A DNA stretch of 64,000 nt, taken from contig NZ_QKZT01000015.1 in assembly GCF_003254055.1 (NCBI RefSeq), positions 1 to 64,000 on the forward strand. Direction: 5' to 3'. This stretch comes from Algoriphagus chordae (GTDB lineage Bacteria; Bacteroidota; Bacteroidia; Cytophagales; Cyclobacteriaceae). Within the stretch, counting starts at the first letter, position 1. The number at the start of each line of letters is the position of its first letter. Positions 35,915 through 45,189 of the stretch are shown piece after piece. The notes beneath the pieces were generated by a model that was not told where the DNA came from, did not search any database, and saw nothing but the letters and a program-made list of their open reading frames with translations. Both the position numbers and the translations under genes were made by a program.

Positions 35915-37036
35915 ATGAAAGAGCCCTTCAATCCATTCGTAATCAATACCTATCAAGGGAAAGACTATTTCTGTGACAGAGAAAATGATCTAGATATGCT
36001 CATTTCTCATATAGAAAATGATAGAAATGTAGTGCTTTATGCCTGGAGAAGACTAGGGAAATCAGCTCTTATCCATCGTCTTTTTGAAGAATTAGAAACT
36101 TCCAAAGGTTGTGAAACAATCTACATAGACTTACTTGCTACTCAAAACATAGACGAAGCAATACAATCAATTGCTTCAGCTATCTATGAAAAATACGGCA
36201 GAACCACCTCTGGCATCAGCGCAAGTATTCAAAAACTTCTCGCTTCTATTGGAGCAACAATTAATTTCAGCGCACTTTCTAGCTTACCGGAAATAACACT
36301 TGGAATAAATAAATCAGAGCAACCAAGCCAATCACTCAAAGCTCTGGGAGAATTTCTTCTTTCTAGAAAAAAGCGAATAGTGATTGCCATCGACGAGTTT
36401 CAGCAGATCTCAGACTATGAAGGCAACAAGGCGGAAGCTGTATTTCGAACTTGGGTTCAGCAAATTCCAGAAGTACGTTTTATCTTCAGCGGTAGTCATC
36501 GAACGCTGATGGAAGCTATGTTTACAGAGAAAAACCGGCCTTTTTATCAAAGCTCACAGTTGGAATCGCTTCAGCCAATAGCACTGGAAGCATACACAAA
36601 TTTTATTATCCAGCATTTTCAAACCGCAAAAAAGACAATCGAACCTGATTCAATAGAGAGAATTTATAGTTGGAGTCGCGGGCAAACTTATACCGTACAG
36701 CTAGTCTGCAATCATCTTTTTGCCAATTACAAAAAAGTGAGCAATTCGGATGTGGATGTGGTGTTCGATCAGATTTTGAAGCAGCAACAGGCTGTTTTTG
36801 CAAATTTCCAAAAGATGCTTACACGTGCTCAATGGAATGTATTTCGAGCGATTGCTAAAGAAGAACCCTTGCAAAACCCACTTAGCAAAAACTTTATCCA
36901 AAAGCATAATCTGGGAGCAGCTAGCACAGTGAGTACAGCTTTGAAGGCCTTAGAAAAATTAGAATTGGTCATCAAAGACGAAGGGAATTACCTTGTACAT
37001 GAAGTTCAGTTAGCGAGATGGATGGCGAGTTTATAG
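35915..37036 (+). CDS. AAA family ATPase (COG1672, archaeal-type ATPase) with C-terminal winged helix
   Basis: A 373-residue STAND-like ATPase. The N-terminus FNPFVINTYQGKDYFCDRENDLDMLISHI is the family's lead-in. Walker A is AWRRLGKSAL (Lys49-Ser50, with Ala in place of the first Gly), Walker B is VIAIDEFQQI, and a sensor stretch FIFSGSHRTLM follows. The region after residue 290 (RAQWNVFRAIAKE..., STVSTALKALEKLELV) looks like a winged helix, which may bind DNA or a partner. The family occurs in many copies in Bacteroidota and archaea; functions are largely unknown, some linked with mobile elements or defence. It is a single-gene unit with its own repeat-rich promoter. Confidence 0.85.
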   Translation: MKEPFNPFVINTYQGKDYFCDRENDLDMLISHIENDRNVVLYAWRRLGKSALIHRLFEELETSKGCETIYIDLLATQNIDEAIQSIASAIYEKYGRTTSGISASIQKLLASIGATINFSALSSLPEITLGINKSEQPSQSLKALGEFLLSRKKRIVIAIDEFQQISDYEGNKAEAVFRTWVQQIPEVRFIFSGSHRTLMEAMFTEKNRPFYQSSQLESLQPIALEAYTNFIIQHFQTAKKTIEPDSIERIYSWSRGQTYTVQLVCNHLFANYKKVSNSDVDVVFDQILKQQQAVFANFQKMLTRAQWNVFRAIAKEEPLQNPLSKNFIQKHNLGAASTVSTALKALEKLELVIKDEGNYLVHEVQLARWMASL

Positions 37037-37065
37037 TCTTTTACAATACGAGTTTCCCAGTCAAC

Positions 37066-38367
37066 TCATATCAATAATGTGCTTTGAATCGAATCTCTTA
37101 AACCACTCTCAACATTCACTTCATCCGCAAATTCACCCCATCTACTTACTGCCCATTTCACCTGAGCGATCTTTTCCTCAGGCTTTTTGATATTCATCTG
37201 TCGGGCAACTTCCAAAAAATCAGCTTCGACGATTACTTCTCTTTTACCATTTACAGTCAAGGACTGAGCACTGACCCAGAGACTTCCTGGGCGATAAGCA
37301 TAGCAAATATCATAAGCCGGAGAAAGTGTCCATTTCCCGTTTTTATCCATCAGGAATGCAAAGTTCTTGGTATGATCGTCACAATTCCTTGCCAACACAT
37401 TAAACACCATTCGAATGAACATCTGCTCAGCTTCAGGATAAGAAAGTCGAAGCATCCTCATGGTCTCAAAAACTTGCTCATAACTATAGAAACCAACCTG
37501 ATTGAAGTCAAAATGGCGGATCCCACATAAACTCTGCATATGGATTTTTTGACCATTATCCTCTCGGTCAAATCGCTTGGTCATAAAATGAGCGCGGCCA
37601 TTTTCCTCAAACAATCTACACTCAGTCATCTCGATACCGGCTGCTACAGCCATGAGATAATAGGCCATTTCCACTCTTCCAAAACCTACAGTAGTACCAA
37701 ATTGAGAATCATGTACTCCATCAAATTTGATGATCCAATAGGAGAAGCCAGTTGGAGCCTTCACCTGGCCACTTTTCACCGCACCCGTTTTAGGATTGAA
37801 AGCAATTACAGCCTTGGCACGGGCACCACCTACCGAAGTACCGATCTTGAGAATATCAGAAAGAGCTGACTGCTCCTCCCCTGTCAAGTTGGAATGGAAA
37901 TCTGATCTGGAATTGAGAATTTTCCCAGCGATATTTACTAGGCTATCAATTTCGATTAAACTGGCTTTGATCGACTCATCACGAAGAGATGGTTTGATTT
38001 CCAAAGCTCCTACCCCTCGCTTTCCAATAAAACAAAGCTGCTCCACAGGATTGAGACTATCCGCCCCTCTGCCGTTTTGAATCAGCCAGGCATTAATCAA
38101 TTGGTTTCCGTATTTGTCAGGTAGCATATCTGCCAGCAAACCTGGCAATCCTTTGAATGTGTCGAAAACATCACCTCGGGACTTTCGTATTTCAGGGAAT
38201 TTGTAAACTCTATTGCCCTGAGTTAATGGCATTTTAATAGGAGAAATATCCAGACCCGAGCTAAGGAAATTTTGATTGAATTCAAAACTGCCCATTTGCT
38301 CAGACTCATCCCAGAGTATCGCCCCTGCAAGCTTATCCCATATCCAGATTTCTGCTGCTACTACCAT
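37066..38367 (-). CDS. hipA: HipA-type serine/threonine kinase toxin
   Basis: A 433-residue full-length HipA. In E. coli, HipA phosphorylates glutamyl-tRNA synthetase and causes growth arrest and persistence. The N-terminal subdomain (WDKLAGAILWDE, FPEIRKSRGDVFDTFKGLPGLLADMLPDKYGNQLI) is followed by the phosphorylation loop TSVGGARAKAV (Ser expected to be autophosphorylated), MTKRFDRED, and the catalytic NVLARNCDDHTKNFAFLMD with LSPAYDICY as the metal-binding Asp motif. All kinase residues appear present, so the toxin may be active. Its ATG overlaps the end of the hipB-like gene by 7 bases, which fits translational coupling and dosage control. Confidence 0.93.
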   Translation of the reverse strand: MVVAAEIWIWDKLAGAILWDESEQMGSFEFNQNFLSSGLDISPIKMPLTQGNRVYKFPEIRKSRGDVFDTFKGLPGLLADMLPDKYGNQLINAWLIQNGRGADSLNPVEQLCFIGKRGVGALEIKPSLRDESIKASLIEIDSLVNIAGKILNSRSDFHSNLTGEEQSALSDILKIGTSVGGARAKAVIAFNPKTGAVKSGQVKAPTGFSYWIIKFDGVHDSQFGTTVGFGRVEMAYYLMAVAAGIEMTECRLFEENGRAHFMTKRFDREDNGQKIHMQSLCGIRHFDFNQVGFYSYEQVFETMRMLRLSYPEAEQMFIRMVFNVLARNCDDHTKNFAFLMDKNGKWTLSPAYDICYAYRPGSLWVSAQSLTVNGKREVIVEADFLEVARQMNIKKPEEKIAQVKWAVSRWGEFADEVNVESGLRDSIQSTLLI

Positions 38368-38696
38368 TCTGAAGGAGGATCTTCAGCTACCGTACTAGTA
38401 TTACGAATACGCTGGCGCTCATGCTTCTTTTGAAGCTTAATATAGCTCATCGGACTAATTACAGGCTTTACTTCAAACGACTCCAGCCATTGTAATTGAT
38501 TCAGGACTCGGAGCACCTGAATCAAGGTGATCAAATTCACCTTTTCACCGCGTTCAAGCAGACTCAAGGTAGATCTACTCACCCCCGCCTCAGTAGCCAA
38601 CTGCTCCTGAGACTTGTTTTGAGCCATGCGATGATGCTTCACAAATTCTCCCAGCTTTTGCAGAATTGCTAAATCACTTATTTGATTGTAATCCAT
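38361..38696 (-). CDS. hipB: HipB-like XRE antitoxin
   Basis: A 111-residue protein with an XRE helix-turn-helix (about residues 12-68: LGEFVKHHRMAQNKSQEQLATEAGVSRSTLSLLERGEKVNLITLIQVLRVLNQL). A C-terminal tail of about 40 residues (SPMSYIKLQKKHERQRIRNT...) could contact HipA. HipB proteins bind promoter operators and repress hipBA, more tightly with HipA bound. The array of TTAATGAATGAT-like sites just upstream of this gene is the expected operator. Antitoxin first, toxin second is the standard order. Confidence 0.92.
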   Translation of the reverse strand: MDYNQISDLAILQKLGEFVKHHRMAQNKSQEQLATEAGVSRSTLSLLERGEKVNLITLIQVLRVLNQLQWLESFEVKPVISPMSYIKLQKKHERQRIRNTSTVAEDPPSEW

Positions 38697-38705
38697 GACT
38701 TAAAT

Positions 38706-38831
38706 ATCATTCATTAACCATAAATATACGTCTTAATGAATGAATTATAATACAAAATATCTAAAATATTAATGAATGATAAATCAGTCATTAACTTAAA
38801 AATAATTACTTAACGAATGATTTATCATTCA
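38706..38831. promoter_or_regulatory. Array of TTAATGAATGAT-type sites upstream of hipB
   Basis: Copies or near copies, on either strand, at 38706-38717, 38733-38743, 38769-38780, 38784-38794, 38810-38821 and 38824-38831. The first and second, and the third and fourth, face each other as inverted pairs. The array fills the gap between hipB and the helicase stop and probably contains the hipBA promoter and operators. Confidence 0.65.
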
Positions 38832-38837
38832 AAAATA

Positions 38838-41800
38838 CTAGTTATTATTTACAAATAGCTCTCTACTCCATTTCCATACAAAACTCCAGCCTTTCTGCTC
38901 CAGCAAAATAGGATGATAAGCTAAAGCAGCTTTTGCACTTGGTGCATTAAAAAATCGCTGGTCGTCCGTAAGCACTGCCTTCTTAACACCATTTGATTCA
39001 TTCCAAATCAAGTCCATCACAGCTGAAGGGATTTCTGGAGAATACGAATTACTGCTAGCCTGTAGCCTATTCTTCAAACTCCAATCAATCTCATAACCTT
39101 TCATTTTAGCCTCCACGGCTGGAGCTAAAGAACCTTTGCTTTGTTCTTGAACAAAAGTCAAAAACTCTCTGAGCAATGCCAATCCAGAGTTTATAAGTTG
39201 ACTAGGACGAAAATCTGAGGGATCAATACTTGATATCACATGCATCATCTTACTAGCTCGGGTGATAGCCACATTCAGTCTATTTTCAGCTCCTGACTTG
39301 CCTAGCAAACCAAAATTCGTCACCAACTTCCCTTCTGGATTTGGCGCATAACCCAAAGACAAAATCACTTGATCAAACTCGTCTCCTTGCACATTTTCAA
39401 TGTTACGAACCTTGATTCCAGCATCTTGAAAACCAGCATTCCAGAGCTTTTCGCGAATCAATTCCATCTGAAAATAATTCCCTGTCACAATCCCAATCGT
39501 ATCTGCTGCTGCGGAATTCAGGATAGATGCCACTTTCAAAACAACGGCATCAGCTTCCATATTATTCACCTGATTAGCCCAGATACCTTCGACCTTTTCC
39601 AATGAGAAAGCAGGTTTGTCCGCCATAGACGTTGCATAATCTGGCAAAGTCTCCAATTGCCCTTCATAAAAATGAATATTGGAGAAATGGATCAAAGCTG
39701 GATCTGCAGAGCGATAATGGCCTTTCAGTTGATGTTTTTCAAAGAAATTTCCAGCCAATTCTAGCAAGGATTCTGCCTCGTATTCTAGTCCTTCCTCACC
39801 TGACTCCCATTTCACTTGATAGAAATCTGACGGCCTCAGCTGCTTCGAATCTCCAGCAACGACAACCTGCTTTCCACGAATCATTGCCGGCAATCCTCTC
39901 TCAACTTGGCATTGTGAAGCCTCATCAAAAATCACCAAATCGAATTCTTGACCTAATGGAAATAAGGCAGAAACAGTCTCAGGGCTCGCAAACCAACAAG
40001 GCAACAAGCGAAAAACTTCCACACCCATCTCTTCCACCAATTTACGAATCGGCCAACGTTGCCGCTTCTTACTGACCTGATGAAGCAAATCCCGATAAGT
40101 CAACCGATTCCCTAAACGGTTAAATTCCAAATCAGCAGTGACTTGTTCACGAAGCCTAAGCAAAGCAATATGTCTCGAGATTTTTCTTTTTTCAAGAATG
40201 GCTTCCTTTAGTTCATCCAACTCATGCTCCATTTTCAAACTACCAGCTTCTGCCAAAACAGGGTTTTGAGCCTCCAAACTAGCTATCCAAGCCAAATACC
40301 AGGAGTTCCAAAATGCAGCTTGTTGATCAGAAAGATCCAATTCTGGATATTCAGTTTCCAGCTTTTTGGCAAGTGAAAGAGTAATCGAATCCTGACTTTC
40401 CAAGAAGCGATCAAAGGCAACCAACTCAGAAAAAGTTTGATTCAACTGAAGTTCAAATGAGCTTTCAGGAATTCCACTTTTGAAGACTTCCAAAATTTGG
40501 GCATTGCTCAAATAGGCCTTCCACTTAATAGCATTAAGCTGAAGTGATGTTGACAAGAGATTTAGCTGGTCGAGCTGAACCTTAAATTCGCTGGCATTCC
40601 AATTCGCTATCGATTGAATATCACTTTGATTCTTCCATAACTCTACCCAATTCAGAATTGGATCAAGCATATCAAGTTGACTCCTTAAACCTTCTAAGGA
40701 GAGCTCAGCATGCTCCAAACCTTCAATTTTGGGAAGCTCGCCAAACTCATGATTTAATGATTTGAGCGTTTCAAACTCGGTAAGAATACTGGAAATCGAC
40801 GCTGCATTAAACTTCAGATTGGCTGTACTCAGAATTTCAAAGGTCAGAGGATACTTACTTTTACTCAAATTCACCTGAATCTTCCCTAACCATGAATTTG
40901 CTTTTGGGCTCAGAGAACCTAGCTCTACTTCCAGGATTGACAGGTTTTCTGGATTGCTCTCAATTCCTAGCTGCAAATGCAGAAGTTTTTCAATCGACAC
41001 CAAAAGCCACCTCTGAACTTTGTGGATTTTCGATAAAAACCTTGAATCAAAAACTGCGGAAATAGCCAATTCAGACTTCTCCAATTGCTTCAATGATGAA
41101 GTCATATTCTCCAACTCATCTGCAAAATTGCTCTTCGTCAAAATCAGCTGAGCTAAATCATCCAGATTCTCAATCGTTGAATTTGACCTGAAAGCCAAAA
41201 GCTCTTTCAAACTCTGGATGATTCTAGGGAAAACAGCTGGCTCGAAATGAGCAAAAGAATTACGATTTTCCCAAAATGTATCTTTGAACTGAGACTTATA
41301 AGAATGGTAAATTTTAAAAGACTTTTCAAAATTTTGGGCTTTCTGAAAATCTAGCTTAATCAAATCAGAGTGCTCAAGGAACGGCTTTTGCAGATCAGCA
41401 TTCAGGTACATTGCCTTGACAGGAACTCCTGCTGACCCAGAGTCAAAAAGAGCAGTTCTAAAGGTTTCCAATTTCTCTGAAATTCTGGATATCGTCTTGG
41501 AATACTGTGAGATCTCTCGCTCCAATTGAATGGAATCAATTCCTCTATTCTGTTCTAGATATGCCTCAATCCCCTCGACTTGAGCTTTAATTTTTTGAAA
41601 AAGGACTTTTTGATCTGCACGAAAATCATGCACCAAGCCCAAGAAATCACCAAAACCAGACTTCTCCAATCGCTCAAACACCACGTCTAGTGCTGCTCGC
41701 TTTTGAGAAACTACCAAGACTTTTTTACCTCTGGAGCAATAGTCTGAAACTAGGTTAGCGATCAACTGGGATTTACCTGTACCCGGCGGTCCTTCTACCA

Positions 41801-42713
41801 CTAGGCTCTTACCTTGTCTAACTTTGTGCAACACATTTTCCTGAGAGGCGTCCAATGGGAAAACAGGAAAAAGTTGTTCTTCTCTTGGAACAGGCTGATT
41901 GTCATTCCTTGTAAAATGTTGAGTGAACAATTCCTCCAAACTCAAGTCCCCAAATTCATTTTCCAGATTTTCGTAATCTGAAAACAGAAAACTGCCTTTT
42001 TGAGCGAATTGACCCAAAAGTGCATAGCTTTTCAAGATCAACTTTCCATCTTGAAAACTAACAGCATCCACGTTCAATTGAGAAATTGGAAACTGAGCTA
42101 GCTGATCTTCAAAAAGCGATGATCTTAGCTGAATCGAGAAGTGATCATTGAGTAGCGTAGAAAATCCAGTCCGGAACTCAGTCGCATCTATCGCTAATTC
42201 CTGCAAAGCATGATTCAATGCATCTGCATCCAATGCTTCCCCATATCCACGGGAATGAGCCAAAAGAAAAGCAGGATTCCATTGCCAATCATCGGTTTTT
42301 GAGAGAATCCATTGCCCTTTTTCAAGTTGTAATTTCACACCTAATAGCAATAAGGGAGCTCGGAGGATCTGCCCGTTCAGTAGCTTACCTTCTACAAATG
42401 GCCATCCTAAAAACAGAGATTGCTCGCCTGTCTCTTCTCTGGTCATTTGGTCACGAAATGAAAGTCTAGCAAATGTCTTGGAAAGTGTATTTACAATCCC
42501 AATCCTAGGGTCGGATTCTGGTATTAATGAAATTGGTTTCTTAGAAGAAATAGCCTTTCGGATGATTTCAAAGCTATTTTCTCCATTCAAAAAATCTAGT
42601 TCTTTCAGATCTACAATTCCGAATCCTTCCGTTTTGGGTAAATAAAGCGACCTGTTTTTGGAAGAAAGGTCTACGAGGCGGTTTCGGTAAGTCTGAAAGA
42701 TCGATTCAGGCAT
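38838..42713 (-). CDS. Large DUF4011-type superfamily 1 helicase
   Basis: A 1291-residue DNA/RNA helicase-like protein. The N-terminal part (FQTYRNRLVDLSSKNRSLYLPK...) resembles DUF4011. Helicase motifs: Walker A VEGPPGTGKSQLIANLV (Lys near 314), motif Ia VLVVSQKRAALDVVFERL, motif II VIFDEASQC (near 930), motif III VVVAGDSKQLRPSDF, and motifs V/VI VQGDEFDQVILSLGYAP and NRLNVAITRASK. Between residues about 400 and 850 lies a long coiled-coil insertion. The last 100 residues (AKAALAYHPILLEQKGWSFVWKWSREL) recall the end of Vsr/MTES_1575-type nuclease domains, but without an obvious full active site. Similar helicases often occur in defence islands. Its ATG directly follows the SDR stop (TAAATG). 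Confidence 0.85.
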   Translation of the reverse strand: MPESIFQTYRNRLVDLSSKNRSLYLPKTEGFGIVDLKELDFLNGENSFEIIRKAISSKKPISLIPESDPRIGIVNTLSKTFARLSFRDQMTREETGEQSLFLGWPFVEGKLLNGQILRAPLLLLGVKLQLEKGQWILSKTDDWQWNPAFLLAHSRGYGEALDADALNHALQELAIDATEFRTGFSTLLNDHFSIQLRSSLFEDQLAQFPISQLNVDAVSFQDGKLILKSYALLGQFAQKGSFLFSDYENLENEFGDLSLEELFTQHFTRNDNQPVPREEQLFPVFPLDASQENVLHKVRQGKSLVVEGPPGTGKSQLIANLVSDYCSRGKKVLVVSQKRAALDVVFERLEKSGFGDFLGLVHDFRADQKVLFQKIKAQVEGIEAYLEQNRGIDSIQLEREISQYSKTISRISEKLETFRTALFDSGSAGVPVKAMYLNADLQKPFLEHSDLIKLDFQKAQNFEKSFKIYHSYKSQFKDTFWENRNSFAHFEPAVFPRIIQSLKELLAFRSNSTIENLDDLAQLILTKSNFADELENMTSSLKQLEKSELAISAVFDSRFLSKIHKVQRWLLVSIEKLLHLQLGIESNPENLSILEVELGSLSPKANSWLGKIQVNLSKSKYPLTFEILSTANLKFNAASISSILTEFETLKSLNHEFGELPKIEGLEHAELSLEGLRSQLDMLDPILNWVELWKNQSDIQSIANWNASEFKVQLDQLNLLSTSLQLNAIKWKAYLSNAQILEVFKSGIPESSFELQLNQTFSELVAFDRFLESQDSITLSLAKKLETEYPELDLSDQQAAFWNSWYLAWIASLEAQNPVLAEAGSLKMEHELDELKEAILEKRKISRHIALLRLREQVTADLEFNRLGNRLTYRDLLHQVSKKRQRWPIRKLVEEMGVEVFRLLPCWFASPETVSALFPLGQEFDLVIFDEASQCQVERGLPAMIRGKQVVVAGDSKQLRPSDFYQVKWESGEEGLEYEAESLLELAGNFFEKHQLKGHYRSADPALIHFSNIHFYEGQLETLPDYATSMADKPAFSLEKVEGIWANQVNNMEADAVVLKVASILNSAAADTIGIVTGNYFQMELIREKLWNAGFQDAGIKVRNIENVQGDEFDQVILSLGYAPNPEGKLVTNFGLLGKSGAENRLNVAITRASKMMHVISSIDPSDFRPSQLINSGLALLREFLTFVQEQSKGSLAPAVEAKMKGYEIDWSLKNRLQASSNSYSPEIPSAVMDLIWNESNGVKKAVLTDDQRFFNAPSAKAALAYHPILLEQKGWSFVWKWSRELFVNNN

Positions 42714-43535
42714 TTAATGGAAAGGTGAGTCTTTTTCCTTTTTCAATTGATTATAAACAATATGATCCAACCTTCCTGGCATCCATTTATTAAGAAACTT
42801 CAATAACTTTCCTTGGGTAGTAAGCGTCAAATCACGCTTTCTTTTTAGCGTTGCTTTCAAAATTTCTTCTGCTACTTCTTCCGAACTCATCATTTTGGAT
42901 TCGTCTCTAGGAGAATCACCTTGAGCAGAACCATGAGCTGTGAGCGCATTTTTACGAATATTGGAAGCGGTAAATCCTGGACATGCGACCAACACATGAA
43001 CTCCCTTTTTCATCACTTCAGTGCGAAGAGATTCGAAAAAACCATTCATAGCGTATTTACTTGCTGTGTAGGCAGTTCGAGCAGGTGTACCACGAAATCC
43101 ATTGACGGAAGAAATCCCGATCACCGTGCCTTTATTCTCAAGGATTGATGGCAAGCAAACTTTGGTGGCATAAACAGCTCCCCAGAAATTGGTGTCCATT
43201 ACTTTATGAAACACCTCGAAATCAAGATTTTCAAATAATGCTCTCATGGTTATTCCTGCATTATTAATCAGGATGTCGATTTTCCCAAATTCAGCCAAAA
43301 CAATCTCTGCCATCCGCTCATTGTCAGCGATCACTCCAGCATCAGCCGAAATCGCCAATACAACTATCCCCTCAGCTTCCAATTTCGATTTGACAGCATT
43401 CAGTTTATCCTGATTTCTACCCGTGATAACGATTTTAGCGCCTGCTTTACCAAATGCAAGGGCACAGGATGCTCCTATACCTGAGGACGCCCCAGTGATG
43501 ATTACAACTTTATCTTTTAGGCTATTTTGTTTCAT
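42714..43535 (-). CDS. SDR-family short-chain dehydrogenase
   Basis: A 273-residue classical SDR: cofactor motif ITGASSGIGASCALAF, DILINNAGIT, a catalytic Ser in GISSVNGFRG, Tyr-x-x-x-Lys in AYTASKYAMNGFF, and ACPGFTASNIRKNAL. The tail ending KFLNKWMPGRLDHIVYNQLKKEKD is a hydrophobic/basic extension as in DHRS7-like and lipid-associated SDRs. The substrate is unknown. I use the ATG at 43535; the 43556 codon is TTG. Its TAA is immediately followed by the helicase ATG, so the two are co-transcribed. A functional link between a dehydrogenase and a helicase is not obvious. Confidence 0.88.
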   Translation of the reverse strand: MKQNSLKDKVVIITGASSGIGASCALAFGKAGAKIVITGRNQDKLNAVKSKLEAEGIVVLAISADAGVIADNERMAEIVLAEFGKIDILINNAGITMRALFENLDFEVFHKVMDTNFWGAVYATKVCLPSILENKGTVIGISSVNGFRGTPARTAYTASKYAMNGFFESLRTEVMKKGVHVLVACPGFTASNIRKNALTAHGSAQGDSPRDESKMMSSEEVAEEILKATLKRKRDLTLTTQGKLLKFLNKWMPGRLDHIVYNQLKKEKDSPFH

Positions 43536-43769
43536 TGATGATTCAAAGATACTCAATTTGTGTTTTCTAAATTTTGAGTTCGAAAAAGCTCCTGCATTGA
43601 TTTATTTCAATATTTCGGCCATAATTTAAAGTTTTCTGTCGAACCTTTTTTTAACCAAAAAATCAATTTTAAAGTTTTAAAACGGAAAAGATTTTAAATG
43701 AGAGACTAAAACACAAAGGATATAAATCATCTGTCAGATTTGGAATTCATTATTAAAGGCAAATTTCCT

Positions 43770-43777
43770 TAATTTTG
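43770..43777 (+). promoter_or_regulatory. Possible -7 element for the RlmD-like gene
   Basis: TAATTTTG fits TAnnTTTG but ends 5 bases before the ATG at 43783. If it is used, transcription would start about at that ATG, giving a leaderless mRNA or use of the ATG at 43795. Confidence 0.35.
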
Positions 43778-43782
43778 CGCCC

Positions 43783-45189
43783 ATGTCGCGAAAAATGAAA
43801 AACAAAGTGATTACCAATCTACTCATCGAGCGCATAGCTTCGGAGGGAAAATGCTTGGGACATCATGAGGAAAAAGTGGTTTTTGTAACGGGTGTGGCGC
43901 CTGGAGATGTGGTAGATGTAAGAATCACCAAGGGAAAAAGCTCTTTCATGGAAGGAGAACCAGTCAACTTCCACGAGTATTCCAAAGAGAGAATCGATCC
44001 TTTTTGCTCGCATTTTGGCACATGCGGAGGCTGCAAATGGCAGCACATCAATTATGACCTGCAGAAAACTTACAAGCGTCAGCAGGTTTTGGATCAGTTT
44101 CAGCGTATCGCCAAAGTAGAAATTCCTGAGGTAATGCCGACTTTAGGTTCCGAAAAAACACGCTATTATAGAAATAAGCTTGATTTCACCTTTTCCAACA
44201 AGAAATGGCTGACCATAGAGCAGATCCAATCAGGAGAGGATTTTGACAGAAATGCGCTGGGATTTCACATCCCAAAGATGTTTGACAAAATCGTCGATGT
44301 GGAACACTGTTACCTACAGGGAAATATCTCGAATGACGTCAGGAATGAATTGAGAACTTTTGCGCTAGCGAATAGCCTTACCTTCTATGACATTAGAGGC
44401 CAAGTTGGACTACTTCGCAATCTCATCATCCGAACGACCAGCACGGAGCAATCTATGGTGATCGTGCAATTCGGAGAAGACGATCCAGAAGGAATTCAGA
44501 AAGTCATGGAATTTTTAAATGAGAAATTCCCTCAAATCACTTCTTTGCTTTATGTGATCAATACCAAAGGAAATGAGACTTTCCATGATTTGGAATTGGT
44601 TACTTTCGCTGGAGAGGCATTTATCGAGGAAGAAATGGAAGGATTGAAATTCCGGATCGGGCCGAAATCTTTCTACCAGACAAACTCAGAACAAGCATAC
44701 GAATTATATAAAGTTGCTCGTGAATTCGCGGATTTGCAGGGTGACGAGGTCGTTTATGACCTTTATACGGGAACAGGCACAATTGCCAATTTCGTAGCGA
44801 AGCAAGCCAAGCAAGTCATCGGCATCGAATACGTGCCAGCGGCCATCGAAGATGCGAAGTCCAATTCCCAGATCAACGGGATCGACAATACGCTCTTCTA
44901 CGCGGGCGATATGAAAGAGATGCTAAACGATGAGTTCATCGCTAATCATGCAGCGCCAGATGTGATTATCACCGATCCTCCACGTGCAGGAATGGATGAG
45001 AAAGTCGTGCAAATGCTCTTGAGACTGAACGCTCCCAAGATCGTTTACGTATCCTGTAACCCTGCCACTCAGGCTAGGGACGTAGCTCTTTTAGCTGAAA
45101 AATATAAGGTGGAAAAAATACAGCCGGTGGACATGTTCCCACAGACGTATCATGTAGAAAATGTCGTACTCTTATCTCTAAAATCATGA
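43783..45189 (+). CDS. rlmD: 23S rRNA (uracil-C5)-methyltransferase, RlmD/RumA family
   Basis: A 468-residue SAM-dependent m5U methyltransferase. An N-terminal TRAM domain (IERIASEGKCLGHHEEKVVFVTGVAPGDVVDVRI) precedes the iron-sulfur cysteines of CSHFGTCGGCKWQH, with a fourth probably in VEHCYL. The MTase domain shows FYQTNSEQAYELY, YDLYTGTGTIANFVA, ITDPPRAGMDEKV and the catalytic VSCNPATQARD. This set fits RlmD (U1939), although the Bacteroidota branch could also methylate U747 or tRNA U54. The start is ATG at 43783 or 43795 (Met5). It overlaps the next gene by four bases (ATGA). Confidence 0.92.
   Translation: MSRKMKNKVITNLLIERIASEGKCLGHHEEKVVFVTGVAPGDVVDVRITKGKSSFMEGEPVNFHEYSKERIDPFCSHFGTCGGCKWQHINYDLQKTYKRQQVLDQFQRIAKVEIPEVMPTLGSEKTRYYRNKLDFTFSNKKWLTIEQIQSGEDFDRNALGFHIPKMFDKIVDVEHCYLQGNISNDVRNELRTFALANSLTFYDIRGQVGLLRNLIIRTTSTEQSMVIVQFGEDDPEGIQKVMEFLNEKFPQITSLLYVINTKGNETFHDLELVTFAGEAFIEEEMEGLKFRIGPKSFYQTNSEQAYELYKVAREFADLQGDEVVYDLYTGTGTIANFVAKQAKQVIGIEYVPAAIEDAKSNSQINGIDNTLFYAGDMKEMLNDEFIANHAAPDVIITDPPRAGMDEKVVQMLLRLNAPKIVYVSCNPATQARDVALLAEKYKVEKIQPVDMFPQTYHVENVVLLSLKS

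Noticed and set aside
39632..40075. Plus-strand ORF of 147 codons inside the helicase gene
   Set aside because: Antisense to helicase motifs II and III; shadow frame.
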